Source: ZC4RG20 sp964553875
GTDB lineage: Bacteria > Pseudomonadota > Gammaproteobacteria > Steroidobacterales > Rariloculaceae
DNA: 39,385 nucleotides
Direction: 5' to 3'
Assembly: GCA_964553875.1 (NCBI GenBank)
Contig: CAZKNH010000022.1
Span: 1 to 39,385 of the forward strand
The position numbers and the translations under genes were made by a program. Position 1 is the first letter of the stretch. Every line of letters starts with the position of its first letter. A model generated the notes under the pieces. That model ran no database searches and was not told where the DNA came from. It worked only from the letters and a program-made list of their open reading frames with translations. Positions 1 to 8,420 of this stretch are shown in pieces.

Positions 1-1102
1 ACCAGAAATCGGGATTGGTGATGTCGGGCTTCTCGCCCGGCGCGTACTGGCTCACGACCCCGTCCTCGGTGATGTACCACTGCGAGCCTTCGACGCAATC
101 CCAATGGTGCGGCCAGATTCGTTCCTTTGCCTCGGGTGTGCGGTCGTCCTCTTTGTAGAACGCGACGACCGTGTGCCACGGCTCGACGAACGTCGGGTCG
201 TACATCGTCACCTCGATCTCGAGCCGCTCGTTCGGGACGTACGCCGACCCGAGCGTGTTCGGCGTGATCTCGACGCCGGCGGCAACGGGGTCGACTTTGC
301 GCCAGCGCTCGATCACCTCGATCTCGCTCGTATGCCGGGGCATGTTCCGTTGCAGGATGCCTTCCTTGATGCCTTTGGTCCATACGACGAGGATGTCGCC
401 GTCCCAGAAGCCGATCGAATAACCGAGCCACTCGGTCGAGAGCCAATCCGGCGACGGGTGCGAGCGCCCATCGGTATAGATTCGCCGGAACTGATTCATC
501 ATCTCGCTGCCGACGAGCACCTTGTCCGGCGTCAGGAAGTGCTCCCGGAAGCCGTATTCCGAGAACCAGCGCGGGAAGTTCGGCGGCAGGCAGAACGAGA
601 TCGGATCGATCGCGTGGTTCTCCTCCCACATGCGTCGGTCGCGCAGGAACACCTCACGTGCTTCGGGCGTGAGCCGCGCGGCCATGCCTTCGCGAGTCGA
701 GTTGATACCGACGATCGCGATCTCGCCGGTGCTGTTGTCGGTTCCCCAGTGGCCGCTCCAATCCGGGAGCGTCTCGAAGGTATGCCGCGTCGGGCCCCCG
801 CGCCGCCTCGCGTCCTCGAGCAGCGCGTTGTAGTGCTCCTCGGCGGACGCGTATCCGCACGGGCCGCCGGGCAGCTCGAATGAGCCCCACACGGTCTTGA
901 ACTCGCGGCGCGCGGAGATGCTCTGGCTGGTCCCGAGGTCGGGGTATTGCTCCGCGAGCGGCACGCAGTCCGCCGTTGCCGTCGAAGTTTCCTGACCGGC
1001 CGCGTGATCGCTCGCGAGCGCTGCAAGCGCGCAGGCGGCCGCTCCGGCTGTGTAGCCCGCGAGCCGCGCGGGCCTTCGGCGCCTCTCGGGAATGCTCGTC
1101 AT
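1..1102 (-). CDS. Secreted uncharacterised protein, paralogue 1 (3' end outside window)
   Basis: The frame is open from an ATG at 1102 down to base 1, so about 367 codons are visible and the C-terminus is missing. A strong GGAGGTG ribosome binding site lies 8 bases before the ATG. The N-terminus has an arginine-rich start and an Ala-rich hydrophobic segment (residues about 12-33) that looks like a signal peptide. The body shares a pattern with the products at 1513 and 7470: RRIYTDGRSHP, then G-x-W-x-GD-x-LVV, a conserved E-x-x-ER, a T-x-x-DP segment and a late Cys-x-E. The function of this family is unknown to me; copies are commonly found as exported proteins in environmental Proteobacteria. 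It is divergent from the gene at 1513. The frame is certain, the function is not assigned. Confidence 0.85.
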   Translation of the reverse strand, partial: MTSIPERRRRPARLAGYTAGAAACALAALASDHAAGQETSTATADCVPLAEQYPDLGTSQSISARREFKTVWGSFELPGGPCGYASAEEHYNALLEDARRRGGPTRHTFETLPDWSGHWGTDNSTGEIAIVGINSTREGMAARLTPEAREVFLRDRRMWEENHAIDPISFCLPPNFPRWFSEYGFREHFLTPDKVLVGSEMMNQFRRIYTDGRSHPSPDWLSTEWLGYSIGFWDGDILVVWTKGIKEGILQRNMPRHTSEIEVIERWRKVDPVAAGVEITPNTLGSAYVPNERLEIEVTMYDPTFVEPWHTVVAFYKEDDRTPEAKERIWPHHWDCVEGSQWYITEDGVVSQYAPGEKPDITNPDFW

Positions 1103-1512
1103 GGACTGAACACCTCCACCGCTCGGCAGTGTGCCGCACACGGATAACGTACGTTCGTTCCTAAGATTTTAGTAGGCGGTGATTCCCGGTCCGGTCGGAT
1201 TTCCGCAGGGCTCGTCCACCGGACCGGCAAGTCCCCCGTGCGAGACGATAACACGGAGCCCGCGTGCTGCGTGATCCGCGTCGACGACCGGGCCGTTGGC
1301 ACGCACGACCCGCTCGACGGGCGAGCGCCGTGGGCAGCCCGGTGCGCCGCATGCGCAACGAGGTTCACGGGCCTGCCGCCCCGTCCGAGCCAGGGCCAGG
1401 GCGGCCCAGGACGCGCATGGGCCTCTCTCGTGTGAGCCGTCACGAGTCGACCCGCGCTATCATCGGCATCACGCGTCTTCGCCAGGATGACTGCTTTCGC
1501 GAGATTTGTTCC
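1103..1512. other. Divergent intergenic region
   Basis: A 410-base gap between two divergently transcribed paralogues of the same secreted family. It holds the minus-strand ribosome binding site and a candidate -10 with an adjacent palindrome (separate entry). I see no convincing ORF in it: the open frames crossing it are extensions or shadows of the neighbours. No clear promoter for the plus-strand gene at 1513 could be recognised. Confidence 0.5.
1146..1171 (-). promoter_or_regulatory. Candidate -10 (TAAAAT) plus 10-bp palindrome
   Basis: On the minus strand TAAAAT (1171-1166) resembles a sigma-70 -10 box, and a perfect 10-bp palindrome AACGTACGTT (1146-1155) follows it, between the -10 and the ribosome binding site of the gene starting at 1102. 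That position suits a repressor operator. No good -35 hexamer is seen. This is inference from position and symmetry only. Confidence 0.3.
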
Positions 1513-2307
1513 ATGCGCTTGAATCTTCCTGCTCTGGTTTCTCGGGCTGCCATGCTCGCCATGGCCGGGGCGAGCGTCGGCGTCGGTACCGCGGCAGCGC
1601 AAACCGGCGGTCCCGCCGAGCGGCCCGACTTCACCGGTGTCTGGACCTGGAACCTGAAGGAGGGCGAGAACCCGGTCCGGACGCTGCAGGCGCAGGCCGA
1701 GAACCTGCCGTACACCGAAGAGGCGCGACCGCGTATCGAGGAGTACCAGGCGATGGCACGCCTGTCCCGCGAGAATCCGGGCAGCATGTGCGTACCGTTC
1801 GGCATGCCGCAGGCGATGTTGTTCTCGGGCGGCTACCCGATGGAGATCATCCAGCGCCCGGAGCAGATCACGGTGATCTTCGAAGCGTATTCCGAGGTGA
1901 GGCGCATTTTCATGGAGCCGCATCCGTACGACGCGGAGAACGAATGGCCATCGCTGATCGGCTTCTCCACCGGGCGCTGGGAGGGCAATACGCTCGTCGT
2001 GCATACGTCCCGCCTCAAGGAGCAGCTTTCCGGCAACTTTCCGCACAGCGATCAGGCCGAGATCATCGAGCGCTACGAGCTCGTCGTGCAGGAGGACGAT
2101 ACACCGATCCTCGTGAACAACTGGACGCTGATCGACCCCGTCTTCTACACGGAACCGGTATCGCGGCGGAGGGAATGGAAGCCGCTCGGCAACAATCGTC
2201 ACCTGCACGAATTCGCCTGCATGGAAGATCAATGGGCGGAACGTGAGGCCTATCTGCTCGAGCGCTATCGCTCGGGCAACCCGGTCATCGCCAACGAGAC
2301 GGATTAG
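1513..2307 (+). CDS. Secreted uncharacterised protein, paralogue 2
   Basis: 264 residues from the ATG at 1513. That start places a clean signal peptide first (charged MRLN, hydrophobic segment, AxA-type end near AAAQ at residue 30). The open frame continues upstream but the extra part is low-complexity and not signal-like. The mature part begins with PDFTGVWTW. It contains a G-x-x-C-x-P-x-G-M-P segment, a YPMEI...Q strand, RRIFME, G-R-W-E-GN-TLVV, an E-x-x-ER and a late FACMED segment, all shared with the products at 1102 and 7470. It is followed after 13 bases by a DUF6152 gene and then an S41 protease, so the three are likely co-transcribed. Periplasmic location is inferred; no enzymatic function is known to me. 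Confidence 0.85.
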   Translation: MRLNLPALVSRAAMLAMAGASVGVGTAAAQTGGPAERPDFTGVWTWNLKEGENPVRTLQAQAENLPYTEEARPRIEEYQAMARLSRENPGSMCVPFGMPQAMLFSGGYPMEIIQRPEQITVIFEAYSEVRRIFMEPHPYDAENEWPSLIGFSTGRWEGNTLVVHTSRLKEQLSGNFPHSDQAEIIERYELVVQEDDTPILVNNWTLIDPVFYTEPVSRRREWKPLGNNRHLHEFACMEDQWAEREAYLLERYRSGNPVIANETD

Positions 2308-2320
2308 TCAAAGGTAGCGT

Positions 2321-2701
2321 ATGAGATTCGCCAGGCATCTTCCGGCCGCGCTGCTGCTCGCAGCGGCAGGCCATGTGCACGCGCACCATTCGAACACGCC
2401 GTTCGACATGTCTCGTCGAGTCGAGGTATCAGGCGTCGTTCAGAAGGCGGACTTCAGAAACCCGCACTCGCGGCTGACTCTCGTCATCGACGGGGAAGGG
2501 GCCTCGGACACCGTCACGTTCGAGGGGCATTCCCTTACCACGCTGCGTCATTACGGCCTGCTCCCTTCGATGGTGAAGGACGGCAGCGTCGTGATGATCA
2601 GCTACGCTCCCCGCATCGACGGCAAACCGGGCGGAATCTTTCTGACGATCGTCACCGAATCCGGAGAGACGCTCGACTTTTCGAATCTCGGATACGATTG
2701 A
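2321..2701 (+). CDS. DUF6152 family exported protein
   Basis: 126 residues with a signal peptide (MRFARHLPAALLLAAAG, cleavage near HVHAHH). The mature part opens with AHHSNTPFD and has the NPHS motif and a small beta-strand-rich domain ending in a GGI-x-L strand. Both motifs are typical of the DUF6152 family of small periplasmic proteins of unknown function. The stop codon lies 5 bases before the ATG of the S41 protease gene, which suggests translational coupling. These proteins often occur next to the secreted family seen at 1513, as here. Role unknown. Confidence 0.85.
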   Translation: MRFARHLPAALLLAAAGHVHAHHSNTPFDMSRRVEVSGVVQKADFRNPHSRLTLVIDGEGASDTVTFEGHSLTTLRHYGLLPSMVKDGSVVMISYAPRIDGKPGGIFLTIVTESGETLDFSNLGYD

Positions 2702-2706
2702 TCGCC

Positions 2707-3822
2707 ATGCGTTTCGCGCTAGTTCTGCTGGCTCTGCTCGGATACGCGGAAGCCCATTCGCAGGAGTGCCAACCGCGCGCGGAGTACGACGAGATCGTCT
2801 CCGTGGTCACCGAAAACTTCTTCGATCGAACCTTCAACGGCCTGAGCTGGGCGGATCGCGTGAACCACTATAGGGCCGAGGTCGGCTGCACGGATGACGC
2901 GGCCCGCGTCGCTTCGATCGTCAACGCGTTACTCGCCGAGCTGGGCGCGAGTCACACTGCCCTGTATACGCGGCAGGACATGCATTATTGGGGGCTGAAC
3001 GCCCTCTTTGCCGCCGACGACGCATACGAAATCGACTTCTCCGGCATCTGGCCTGAGCAGGAGGGCGGCCGGTGGTTCGCGAAACACGTGCTCGAAGGCT
3101 CGCCCGCCGCCGAGGCCGGCGTGCTCGTAGGGGACGAGCTGCTCGAGATCGACGACCGAAGCTTCACGGTGCCCGGGTTCGGGCCCGCCGTATCGACTCT
3201 TCGTCTCACGTCGGATGGACGCACCGTCCGCACCGTCTCCGTGGCGCCGCGAAGACAGAGCGTGATGCGCGGGTTCGTGGACGCAGCGAGAGCCTCCGAA
3301 AGAGTCTTTTCCGTAGGCGACAAGCTCGTCGGCTACTTCCATTTGTGGACGGCGAGAGACGCGATACTGGAAAGCATGGAGGCCGCGCTCGGCAGGTTCG
3401 AGAACGCCCGCGTCGATGCTCTCGTGATCGACTATCGCGGCGGCTACGGCGGTACGAGCGAGGACTACCTGACCACGCTGCGTGAGAATCGCTTCTGGCA
3501 GGACGTGCCGAAATACTTCCTGATCGACGACACCGTCCGCAGCGGCAAGGAGATGTTGGCCGGGATCGTCAAGCGGGACGGGATCGGGACGTTGGTGGGG
3601 GCGAGGACGGCAGGATTCTTCCTCGGCGCGTCGCCGTTTCGTTTCTTCGACGACAAGTATTTCTTGCTGCTCGCGATCGCGGGCGACGGAGCTTTTCCCG
3701 GAATCGGGCGAATCGAAGGCGTCGGCATCGAGCCCGACGTCGCAGTCGAACCGTGCCGTAAGCACTGCCAGGGCCGAGACCCTATTCTCGAGAAGGCAAT
3801 CGAGCTCATAGAGGCCGCATAG
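2707..3822 (+). CDS. S41 family serine protease with PDZ domain, exported
   Basis: 371 residues from the ATG at 2707; an in-frame TTG at 2698 overlapping the previous stop is an alternative. A short signal peptide (residues 1-18) leads to an N-terminal helical region, a PDZ domain (about 110-180, with EGSPAAEAGVLVGDELLEID) and the S41 core. The core shows VIDYRGGYGG (240-249) and RSGKE (278-282), where S279 is the likely nucleophile, and ends with G-x-GIEPDV near 339-345. C-terminal processing peptidases of this kind cut unstructured tails of exported proteins. The substrate is unknown, but the operon with a secreted protein and a DUF6152 protein suggests work in the periplasm on exported partners. 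Family assignment is firm, role is inferred. Confidence 0.88.
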   Translation: MRFALVLLALLGYAEAHSQECQPRAEYDEIVSVVTENFFDRTFNGLSWADRVNHYRAEVGCTDDAARVASIVNALLAELGASHTALYTRQDMHYWGLNALFAADDAYEIDFSGIWPEQEGGRWFAKHVLEGSPAAEAGVLVGDELLEIDDRSFTVPGFGPAVSTLRLTSDGRTVRTVSVAPRRQSVMRGFVDAARASERVFSVGDKLVGYFHLWTARDAILESMEAALGRFENARVDALVIDYRGGYGGTSEDYLTTLRENRFWQDVPKYFLIDDTVRSGKEMLAGIVKRDGIGTLVGARTAGFFLGASPFRFFDDKYFLLLAIAGDGAFPGIGRIEGVGIEPDVAVEPCRKHCQGRDPILEKAIELIEAA

Positions 3823-3880
3823 CCGGAAGACTTCGACGAGACGACCGTGATGCTCGTCTACAGCCTGTCCGGCAGCCCGA

Positions 3881-4396
3881 TCAATAGCGCAAAGCCGGCT
3901 CCTTCGGCGGACGGGTGCCGATGAGCACCAGATGAGCGGCGCCGATGGCCGGCAAGAGGGCGATCAGCACGTATTCTCGCCACCATTCTCCGATCGGTCC
4001 GGCGCCTCCGATCGAGAGCGAGGAGAACGCGACGAGAGTCCACGCGGCAAGCAGGCCGAGCACGAAGGTCGTTGTCCTGCCGAGAGAGACTCGCCCGAGC
4101 ACGATCACGCGAAATGCCGCCACGAGACCGATCGGGCCGACGGCCGTGGCCGATAAGCTCAGGAGGGCGAACCCGGTCGGCATCGCGCCGTTCAGGAGCA
4201 CCACAACGAGCACTCCGGTGAAGAACGTCAAAGGCGCGAAGCAGAGAAGCATTTCGAGGCTCAGGAGCCACCTGGACAGACGTAAGCTATCCGTACTCAT
4301 GACGCGTGCCCTTTCCAAGCAGCTTGCGACGAAAACAGCAAGGGCCCATTGCAGCGCGGCGTAATCGCTCGAGATGTACTCGAGCTCGCTACGCAT
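3881..4396 (-). CDS. Small multi-pass membrane protein, unknown function
   Basis: 171 residues, convergent with the S41 gene. A short hydrophilic N-terminus with an ALQWALAVFVASCLERA helix precedes three strongly hydrophobic segments (about residues 46-72, 77-100 and 108-130) and a last one near 138-160, then a charged tail. The DYAALQWAL start resembles a group of proteobacterial hypothetical membrane proteins I recognise only by pattern. A shorter version could start at the ATG at 4300, which has an AAAGGG element upstream, but the N-terminal helix fits the family and favours 4396. No catalytic motif is visible. Confidence 0.6.
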   Translation of the reverse strand: MRSELEYISSDYAALQWALAVFVASCLERARVMSTDSLRLSRWLLSLEMLLCFAPLTFFTGVLVVVLLNGAMPTGFALLSLSATAVGPIGLVAAFRVIVLGRVSLGRTTTFVLGLLAAWTLVAFSSLSIGGAGPIGEWWREYVLIALLPAIGAAHLVLIGTRPPKEPALRY

Positions 4397-4532
4397 CGCG
4401 TACGCCCATTCCGAGCGTTGCGTCGAGCTACCCGCAGGATCGAGTAGGGCGTAAATTCGACCAACGTCGGCCCGCGCGGCGTTTCGGTAGCAAGGGCGCT
4501 CTCCCGTTCGTAGCTCCGACGAGCGAGTGCGC

Positions 4533-5801
4533 TCAGTCGACGATGGCCTGATAGACGAGCGTTTCGAACTCGTCGCTCATGCGGGCTCCGCCGCCGCCCA
4601 TGCTCTGGATCATGAACACCGCCACCAGCTCTTCTTCGCGATCCACGAAAAAGTGGGTGCCGGCCGCGCCGGACCAGCCGAAGGTTCCGACCGATGTCAG
4701 GTTGCCGGCCGCGGCGGGATCCGTCACGACGCGGACGCCGAGGCCATAGCCCTCGCCGCCGGCCGTGCCGCCGCCCGCCGCACCGCGGGTCACGCCCGGC
4801 GGCAGATGGTTCGAGGCCATGAGGTCGACGGTCTTGCGCGACAGGATGCGCACGCCATCGAGCTCGCCGGAATTGACGAGCATCTCTGCGAAGCGAGCGT
4901 AGTCCGCCGCGGTGGAGGACAGGCTGAAGCCGCCGAGCACGCGCGTCGCCGCACCGGGCTGATCGAGGGCACCGGTCGGTTGGAGCTGTCCCGACGGATT
5001 CCGGCTATAGATGACTGCGAATCGGTCCTTCAGCGCGTCCGGCCGGCCGAACACGGTGTCCTTCATACCGAGCGGATCGAGGATGCGCTGTCTCACGAAC
5101 TCGTCGAAGGGCATGCCGGACAGGACTTCGACGAGGCGTGCCTGCACGTCATGCGCGACCGAATAGACCCATTGCGTACCGGGTTCGTATGCGAGCGGGA
5201 GCTCGCCGAGCTTGCGCGTGAGCTCGGCAAGCGTGCCGTTCAGCAGCCCCGCTTCGGCATACGCCCGATCGATCGCGCGATTGCCGCTGGGGCCGTACAG
5301 GAACCCGGCCGTATGACGGAATACGTCCTGGATGGTCGGCTGACGCGCGGGATCCTTCAGGATCATGTTGCCGTTCTCGTCGTCGCCGACGTAGAGCTTC
5401 AGATCGGCCAGCTCGGGCAGGTAATTCGCGATAGGGTCGTCGAGCTGGAACTTGCCTTCCTCATAGAGGATCAGCAGCGCCACGCTCGTCACGGGTTTCG
5501 TCATCGAGTAGACATAGAAATAGGTGTCCTGTGACATCGGACGGTTCGCTGCGATGTCTGCGAGACCGTAGGCATCCTGATGGACCACCTGACCGCGCCG
5601 AACGATGTACGTGACCACCCCGGAGATCACGCCGTCGTCGACGTAGCGGTGGAAATGCTCGTCGAGGCGCTCGAGCCGCTCCAGGGACATGCCCGCGACG
5701 ACGCCCGAAGTCTGCCTCTCGTTCGCCAGCGTCGTGCCGGCCAGCAGCATGCCGGCCGCCAGACCGGCGAGGATGGTCGTGGTCCGATGTCTTTCGATCA
5801 T
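4533..5801 (-). CDS. Serine hydrolase, class C beta-lactamase fold, exported
   Basis: 422 residues from the ATG at 5801, chosen because a GGGGAG element lies 8 bases upstream and the signal peptide (MIERHR then LAGLAAGMLLAGT) follows at once; the frame extends 9 codons further up without these signs. The catalytic S-x-x-K is SMTK (S99-K102), the tyrosine motif is YSV (213-215), and GTHFFVD near the C-terminus takes the place of the KTG box. This is the PF00144 group, which includes esterases, D-aminopeptidases and carboxypeptidases as well as AmpC. With YSV rather than YxN, and no regulator gene beside it, an esterase or peptidase-like role is more likely than antibiotic resistance. Substrate unknown. 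Divergent from the sugar dehydrogenase. Confidence 0.87.
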   Translation of the reverse strand: MIERHRTTTILAGLAAGMLLAGTTLANERQTSGVVAGMSLERLERLDEHFHRYVDDGVISGVVTYIVRRGQVVHQDAYGLADIAANRPMSQDTYFYVYSMTKPVTSVALLILYEEGKFQLDDPIANYLPELADLKLYVGDDENGNMILKDPARQPTIQDVFRHTAGFLYGPSGNRAIDRAYAEAGLLNGTLAELTRKLGELPLAYEPGTQWVYSVAHDVQARLVEVLSGMPFDEFVRQRILDPLGMKDTVFGRPDALKDRFAVIYSRNPSGQLQPTGALDQPGAATRVLGGFSLSSTAADYARFAEMLVNSGELDGVRILSRKTVDLMASNHLPPGVTRGAAGGGTAGGEGYGLGVRVVTDPAAAGNLTSVGTFGWSGAAGTHFFVDREEELVAVFMIQSMGGGGARMSDEFETLVYQAIVD

Positions 5802-6183
5802 GATGGATCTCCCCGGGCGCGGCAGCACCCGTTGCCGTTCTTGTTTTGGAAACGCCAGCTCGGGGCGTTCGAGACATTATCACGACCGGCTTCATCGTCT
5901 GCAAAAGGCGGAGGGCCTGCGACGGCCGCCGCGCCGCGGATGCGGCCGGTCGCTGTGGCGCGGGGTCGGTCCATCGGTTACATTCGATCGAGCCGGTTCT
6001 GGGGGTGCAATCGGTGGGACGTTCTTGCGCGGCGCACGAACGCCGACGCGGAAGGAGCCGTCCAATTCCGACCGTTTAGGTTTGTCCGAGCCGCTGGTGA
6101 GGCGGGCGCACGATGTACGTCCGGATTGTCCGTGCCCAGTCGGCGCAGTCACGAGAACCACTCGAAAACGACAAGGGCAGAAC
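5802..6183. other. Divergent intergenic region
   Basis: About 380 bases between the serine hydrolase (minus) and the PQQ-type dehydrogenase (plus). Open frames here are continuations of the two genes or shadows, with no start signal of their own. I could not recognise a convincing promoter, repeat or RNA structure. Confidence 0.4.
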
Positions 6184-7464
6184 ATGAGCTCGAGGCGTGC
6201 ATCGGTCGGCTGGCTGCGAATCGCGGGCGTGCTCTTTGCAGGCGCGGTCTCTTGCGTGCTCCATGCTCAGGAGTTTCCGCCGCTCGATCCGGCGACGCTG
6301 CCGGCCGCGGGCTCCGATCGTGCGCCCGGCCTGCTCTGGTCCTCGCCCGATCTCGGTGACGGGCCGTTCCTGATCGAATCGGCAGCGCCCGAGCACCGCG
6401 AGCTCAAGGTTTCGGTCATCGCGCGCTTGCAGCAGCCCTGGTCGATCGCCTTCCTTCCGGATGGCGACATGCTCGTCACGGAGCGCGCCGGGCGGGTCCG
6501 GCTGATCCGCGACGGCGTGCTCGTGCCCGAGCCCGTTGCCGGCGTTCCGCAGGTACGGACCGGCGCCCTGATGGGGCTCATGGACATCGCTCTGCACCCC
6601 GATTTCGAGCGCAATCGCTTCGTCTATCTCGCCTACCACCGGCCGGCGCCCGGTAACCAGGGGGAGACGGTCCTCGTCCGCGGCAAGTGGACCGGCACCG
6701 AGCTCGCCGATGTCGAGGTCATCTTCGAATCTGGCGCGACCGACACGCAGGCGTCGCGCATCGGTTTCGGCGCCGACGGCATGCTCTACATGTCGGTCAG
6801 CGCGCCGGGCACCGGAGAAGGCACGCTGCGATCGCAGCGGCCGGACGACTACGCCGGCAAGGTCGTGAGATTGCACGACGACGGCCGAATCCCGGACGAC
6901 AATCCGTTCGTCGGCAAAGAAGGCTGGCTGCCCGGCATCTACACGCTCGGCCACCGCAACGGCCACTCGATGGTGCTGAACCCGTGGACCGGCGAGCTCT
7001 GGATGACGGAACAGGGGCCGAACGGGGGCGACGAGATCAACGTGCTCGAAGCGGGCGCCAATTACGGCTGGCCGTACGTGAGCTACGGACGGACTTACTA
7101 CGGTCCGGTGGTGTCGCCGAACCCGACGCTCGAAGGCACGAAGCAGCCGCTGCTGTTCTGGGTGCCGTCGATTGCGACGACGGGCATGACGTTCTATTCC
7201 GGCAAGGTGTTTCACGGCTGGGAGCGCAACGCCTTCGTCGGCGGATTGCGCTACGGCGAAACCCCGCGAACCGGCCACGTGCAGCGAATCAGATTCAACG
7301 AGCGCTGGGAGGAAATCGGCCGCGAGCCGCTGTTGCTCGGGCTCGGACAGCGTATCCGCGACGTTCGCGAAGGCCCGGACGGCTTGCTGTATATCCTCAC
7401 TGCCGAGCAACGCGGCGCGCTGCTGCGCATCGAGCCGCGCGAGGCAACGGCCGACGGCTCTTGA
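6184..7464 (+). CDS. PQQ-dependent sugar dehydrogenase (glucose/sorbosone dehydrogenase family)
   Basis: 426 residues from the ATG at 6184, chosen because a signal peptide (WLRIAGVLFAGAVSCVLHAQ) follows directly. The rest is a single six-bladed propeller domain (PF07995), about residues 75-420: QQPWSIAFLPDGDMLVTERAG, LMDIALHPDF, GHRNGHSM (with the catalytic-type His), TEQGPNGGDEIN and NYGWPYVSYG are all hallmarks. Soluble aldose sugar dehydrogenases of this family (E. coli YliI is one) oxidise sugars in the periplasm with PQQ and calcium. The substrate cannot be predicted. The next gene starts 5 bases after the stop, so the two probably form an operon. Confidence 0.9.
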   Translation: MSSRRASVGWLRIAGVLFAGAVSCVLHAQEFPPLDPATLPAAGSDRAPGLLWSSPDLGDGPFLIESAAPEHRELKVSVIARLQQPWSIAFLPDGDMLVTERAGRVRLIRDGVLVPEPVAGVPQVRTGALMGLMDIALHPDFERNRFVYLAYHRPAPGNQGETVLVRGKWTGTELADVEVIFESGATDTQASRIGFGADGMLYMSVSAPGTGEGTLRSQRPDDYAGKVVRLHDDGRIPDDNPFVGKEGWLPGIYTLGHRNGHSMVLNPWTGELWMTEQGPNGGDEINVLEAGANYGWPYVSYGRTYYGPVVSPNPTLEGTKQPLLFWVPSIATTGMTFYSGKVFHGWERNAFVGGLRYGETPRTGHVQRIRFNERWEEIGREPLLLGLGQRIRDVREGPDGLLYILTAEQRGALLRIEPREATADGS

Positions 7465-7469
7465 TTCCG

Positions 7470-8249
7470 ATGAACGGCAGGAAACTATCCCGGCGAGCGG
7501 CAGGAATGCGGCTGTGCGCCGCGCTCGCGCTCGGCATGTCCGCGAGCGCAATCGCTCAGACGGAAGGGCATCCGGACCTCAGCGGCGTCTGGATGGCCAT
7601 CGGGGTCCGAAATCCAGACGGCGGGCCGAACACGCCGCGCTACAGCGAGGAGGGCAGGGCGAGACTCGATGCGTTCATCGCGCAATTCAGCGAGGTGCCC
7701 GAACCGGGCGGCGCGTGCGTCGGGTCGGGCATGCCCGGCATGATGCTGTCGACCGTCTCCTACCCGATCGAGTTCGTGCAGAACGAATCGCGCATCCTGA
7801 TGGTCGCGGAGCTCGAAACCCAGGTGCGTCGCGTTTTCATCGACGGGCGCGCACATCCCGAGGAAGCGTTTCCGACCGGCTCGGGACACTCGGTCGGCAC
7901 GTGGGAAGGCGACACGCTCGTGATCGACACGGCGCTGCTCGAGGAGTGGCCGCTCGCCCCGTGGCCGCGCAGCGAGAACGCTCGGATCGTCGAGCGTATG
8001 TACCTGACGAAGATGGACGACATCGACGTCCGGCGCACCGGCTTCATCGCGGACGTCTTGCCGCCGCTCAATGACGACGTTCTCGTCGTCGACATCACGA
8101 TCACGGATCCTGCCTACTACGACGGCCCTCAGCGGCGCATCGCGTACTACCAGCGCATGGACGACTACGCGACATCGGAGTACGCCTGCAGCCGAGGACT
8201 CTGGTACGACGCTCTGGACGAGCGGCGGATCACGGGGGCGGATCGGTAG
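7470..8249 (+). CDS. Secreted uncharacterised protein, paralogue 3
   Basis: 259 residues from the ATG at 7470, five bases after the dehydrogenase stop; an internal ATG at MRLCAALAL is a second option. It has a signal peptide ending near SAIAQ, then HPDLSGVWMAIG. The shared family pattern follows: GGACVGSGMPGMMLS, YPIEF-x-Q, RRVFIDGRAHP, G-x-W-EGDTLV, E-x-x-ER-MY, TDP-x-YY and a late EYACS. It is closest in layout to the product of 1513. Linkage with a sugar dehydrogenase may mean they act in one pathway, but nothing in the protein itself shows a function. Confidence 0.85.
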   Translation: MNGRKLSRRAAGMRLCAALALGMSASAIAQTEGHPDLSGVWMAIGVRNPDGGPNTPRYSEEGRARLDAFIAQFSEVPEPGGACVGSGMPGMMLSTVSYPIEFVQNESRILMVAELETQVRRVFIDGRAHPEEAFPTGSGHSVGTWEGDTLVIDTALLEEWPLAPWPRSENARIVERMYLTKMDDIDVRRTGFIADVLPPLNDDVLVVDITITDPAYYDGPQRRIAYYQRMDDYATSEYACSRGLWYDALDERRITGADR

Positions 8250-8420
8250 GGCGGCTTTCGCCTTCAACAGCGGGTGGCTCGTCACGAAGGCCGATGCGAG
8301 GGCGTGCTTCGAAGTCTAAGACCTTCGTCGTTCAATGGCTTTCTGGCACGCTCGCGCAAGCGCTCGCAGCGTGAACGGACCGGCCTCGCGAGCTATGCTT
8401 AGGCCTCACGAGGGAGACTC

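Noticed and set aside
3835..3858. GACGAG...CTCGTC hairpin between the S41 and membrane protein genes
   Set aside because: The stem is only 6 bp with a 12-base loop and no T-tract follows on either strand; not a convincing terminator.
5530..5536. TGTCACA on the minus strand inside the serine hydrolase gene
   Set aside because: Inside a coding region, with no CGTC at the right distance.
4533..5801. Beta-lactamase-fold gene as antibiotic resistance gene controlled by the BlaI-like operator at 19872
   Set aside because: The active-site motifs fit the wide esterase/peptidase branch (YSV and no clear KTG), and the operator is 14 kb away in front of an ADOP remnant.
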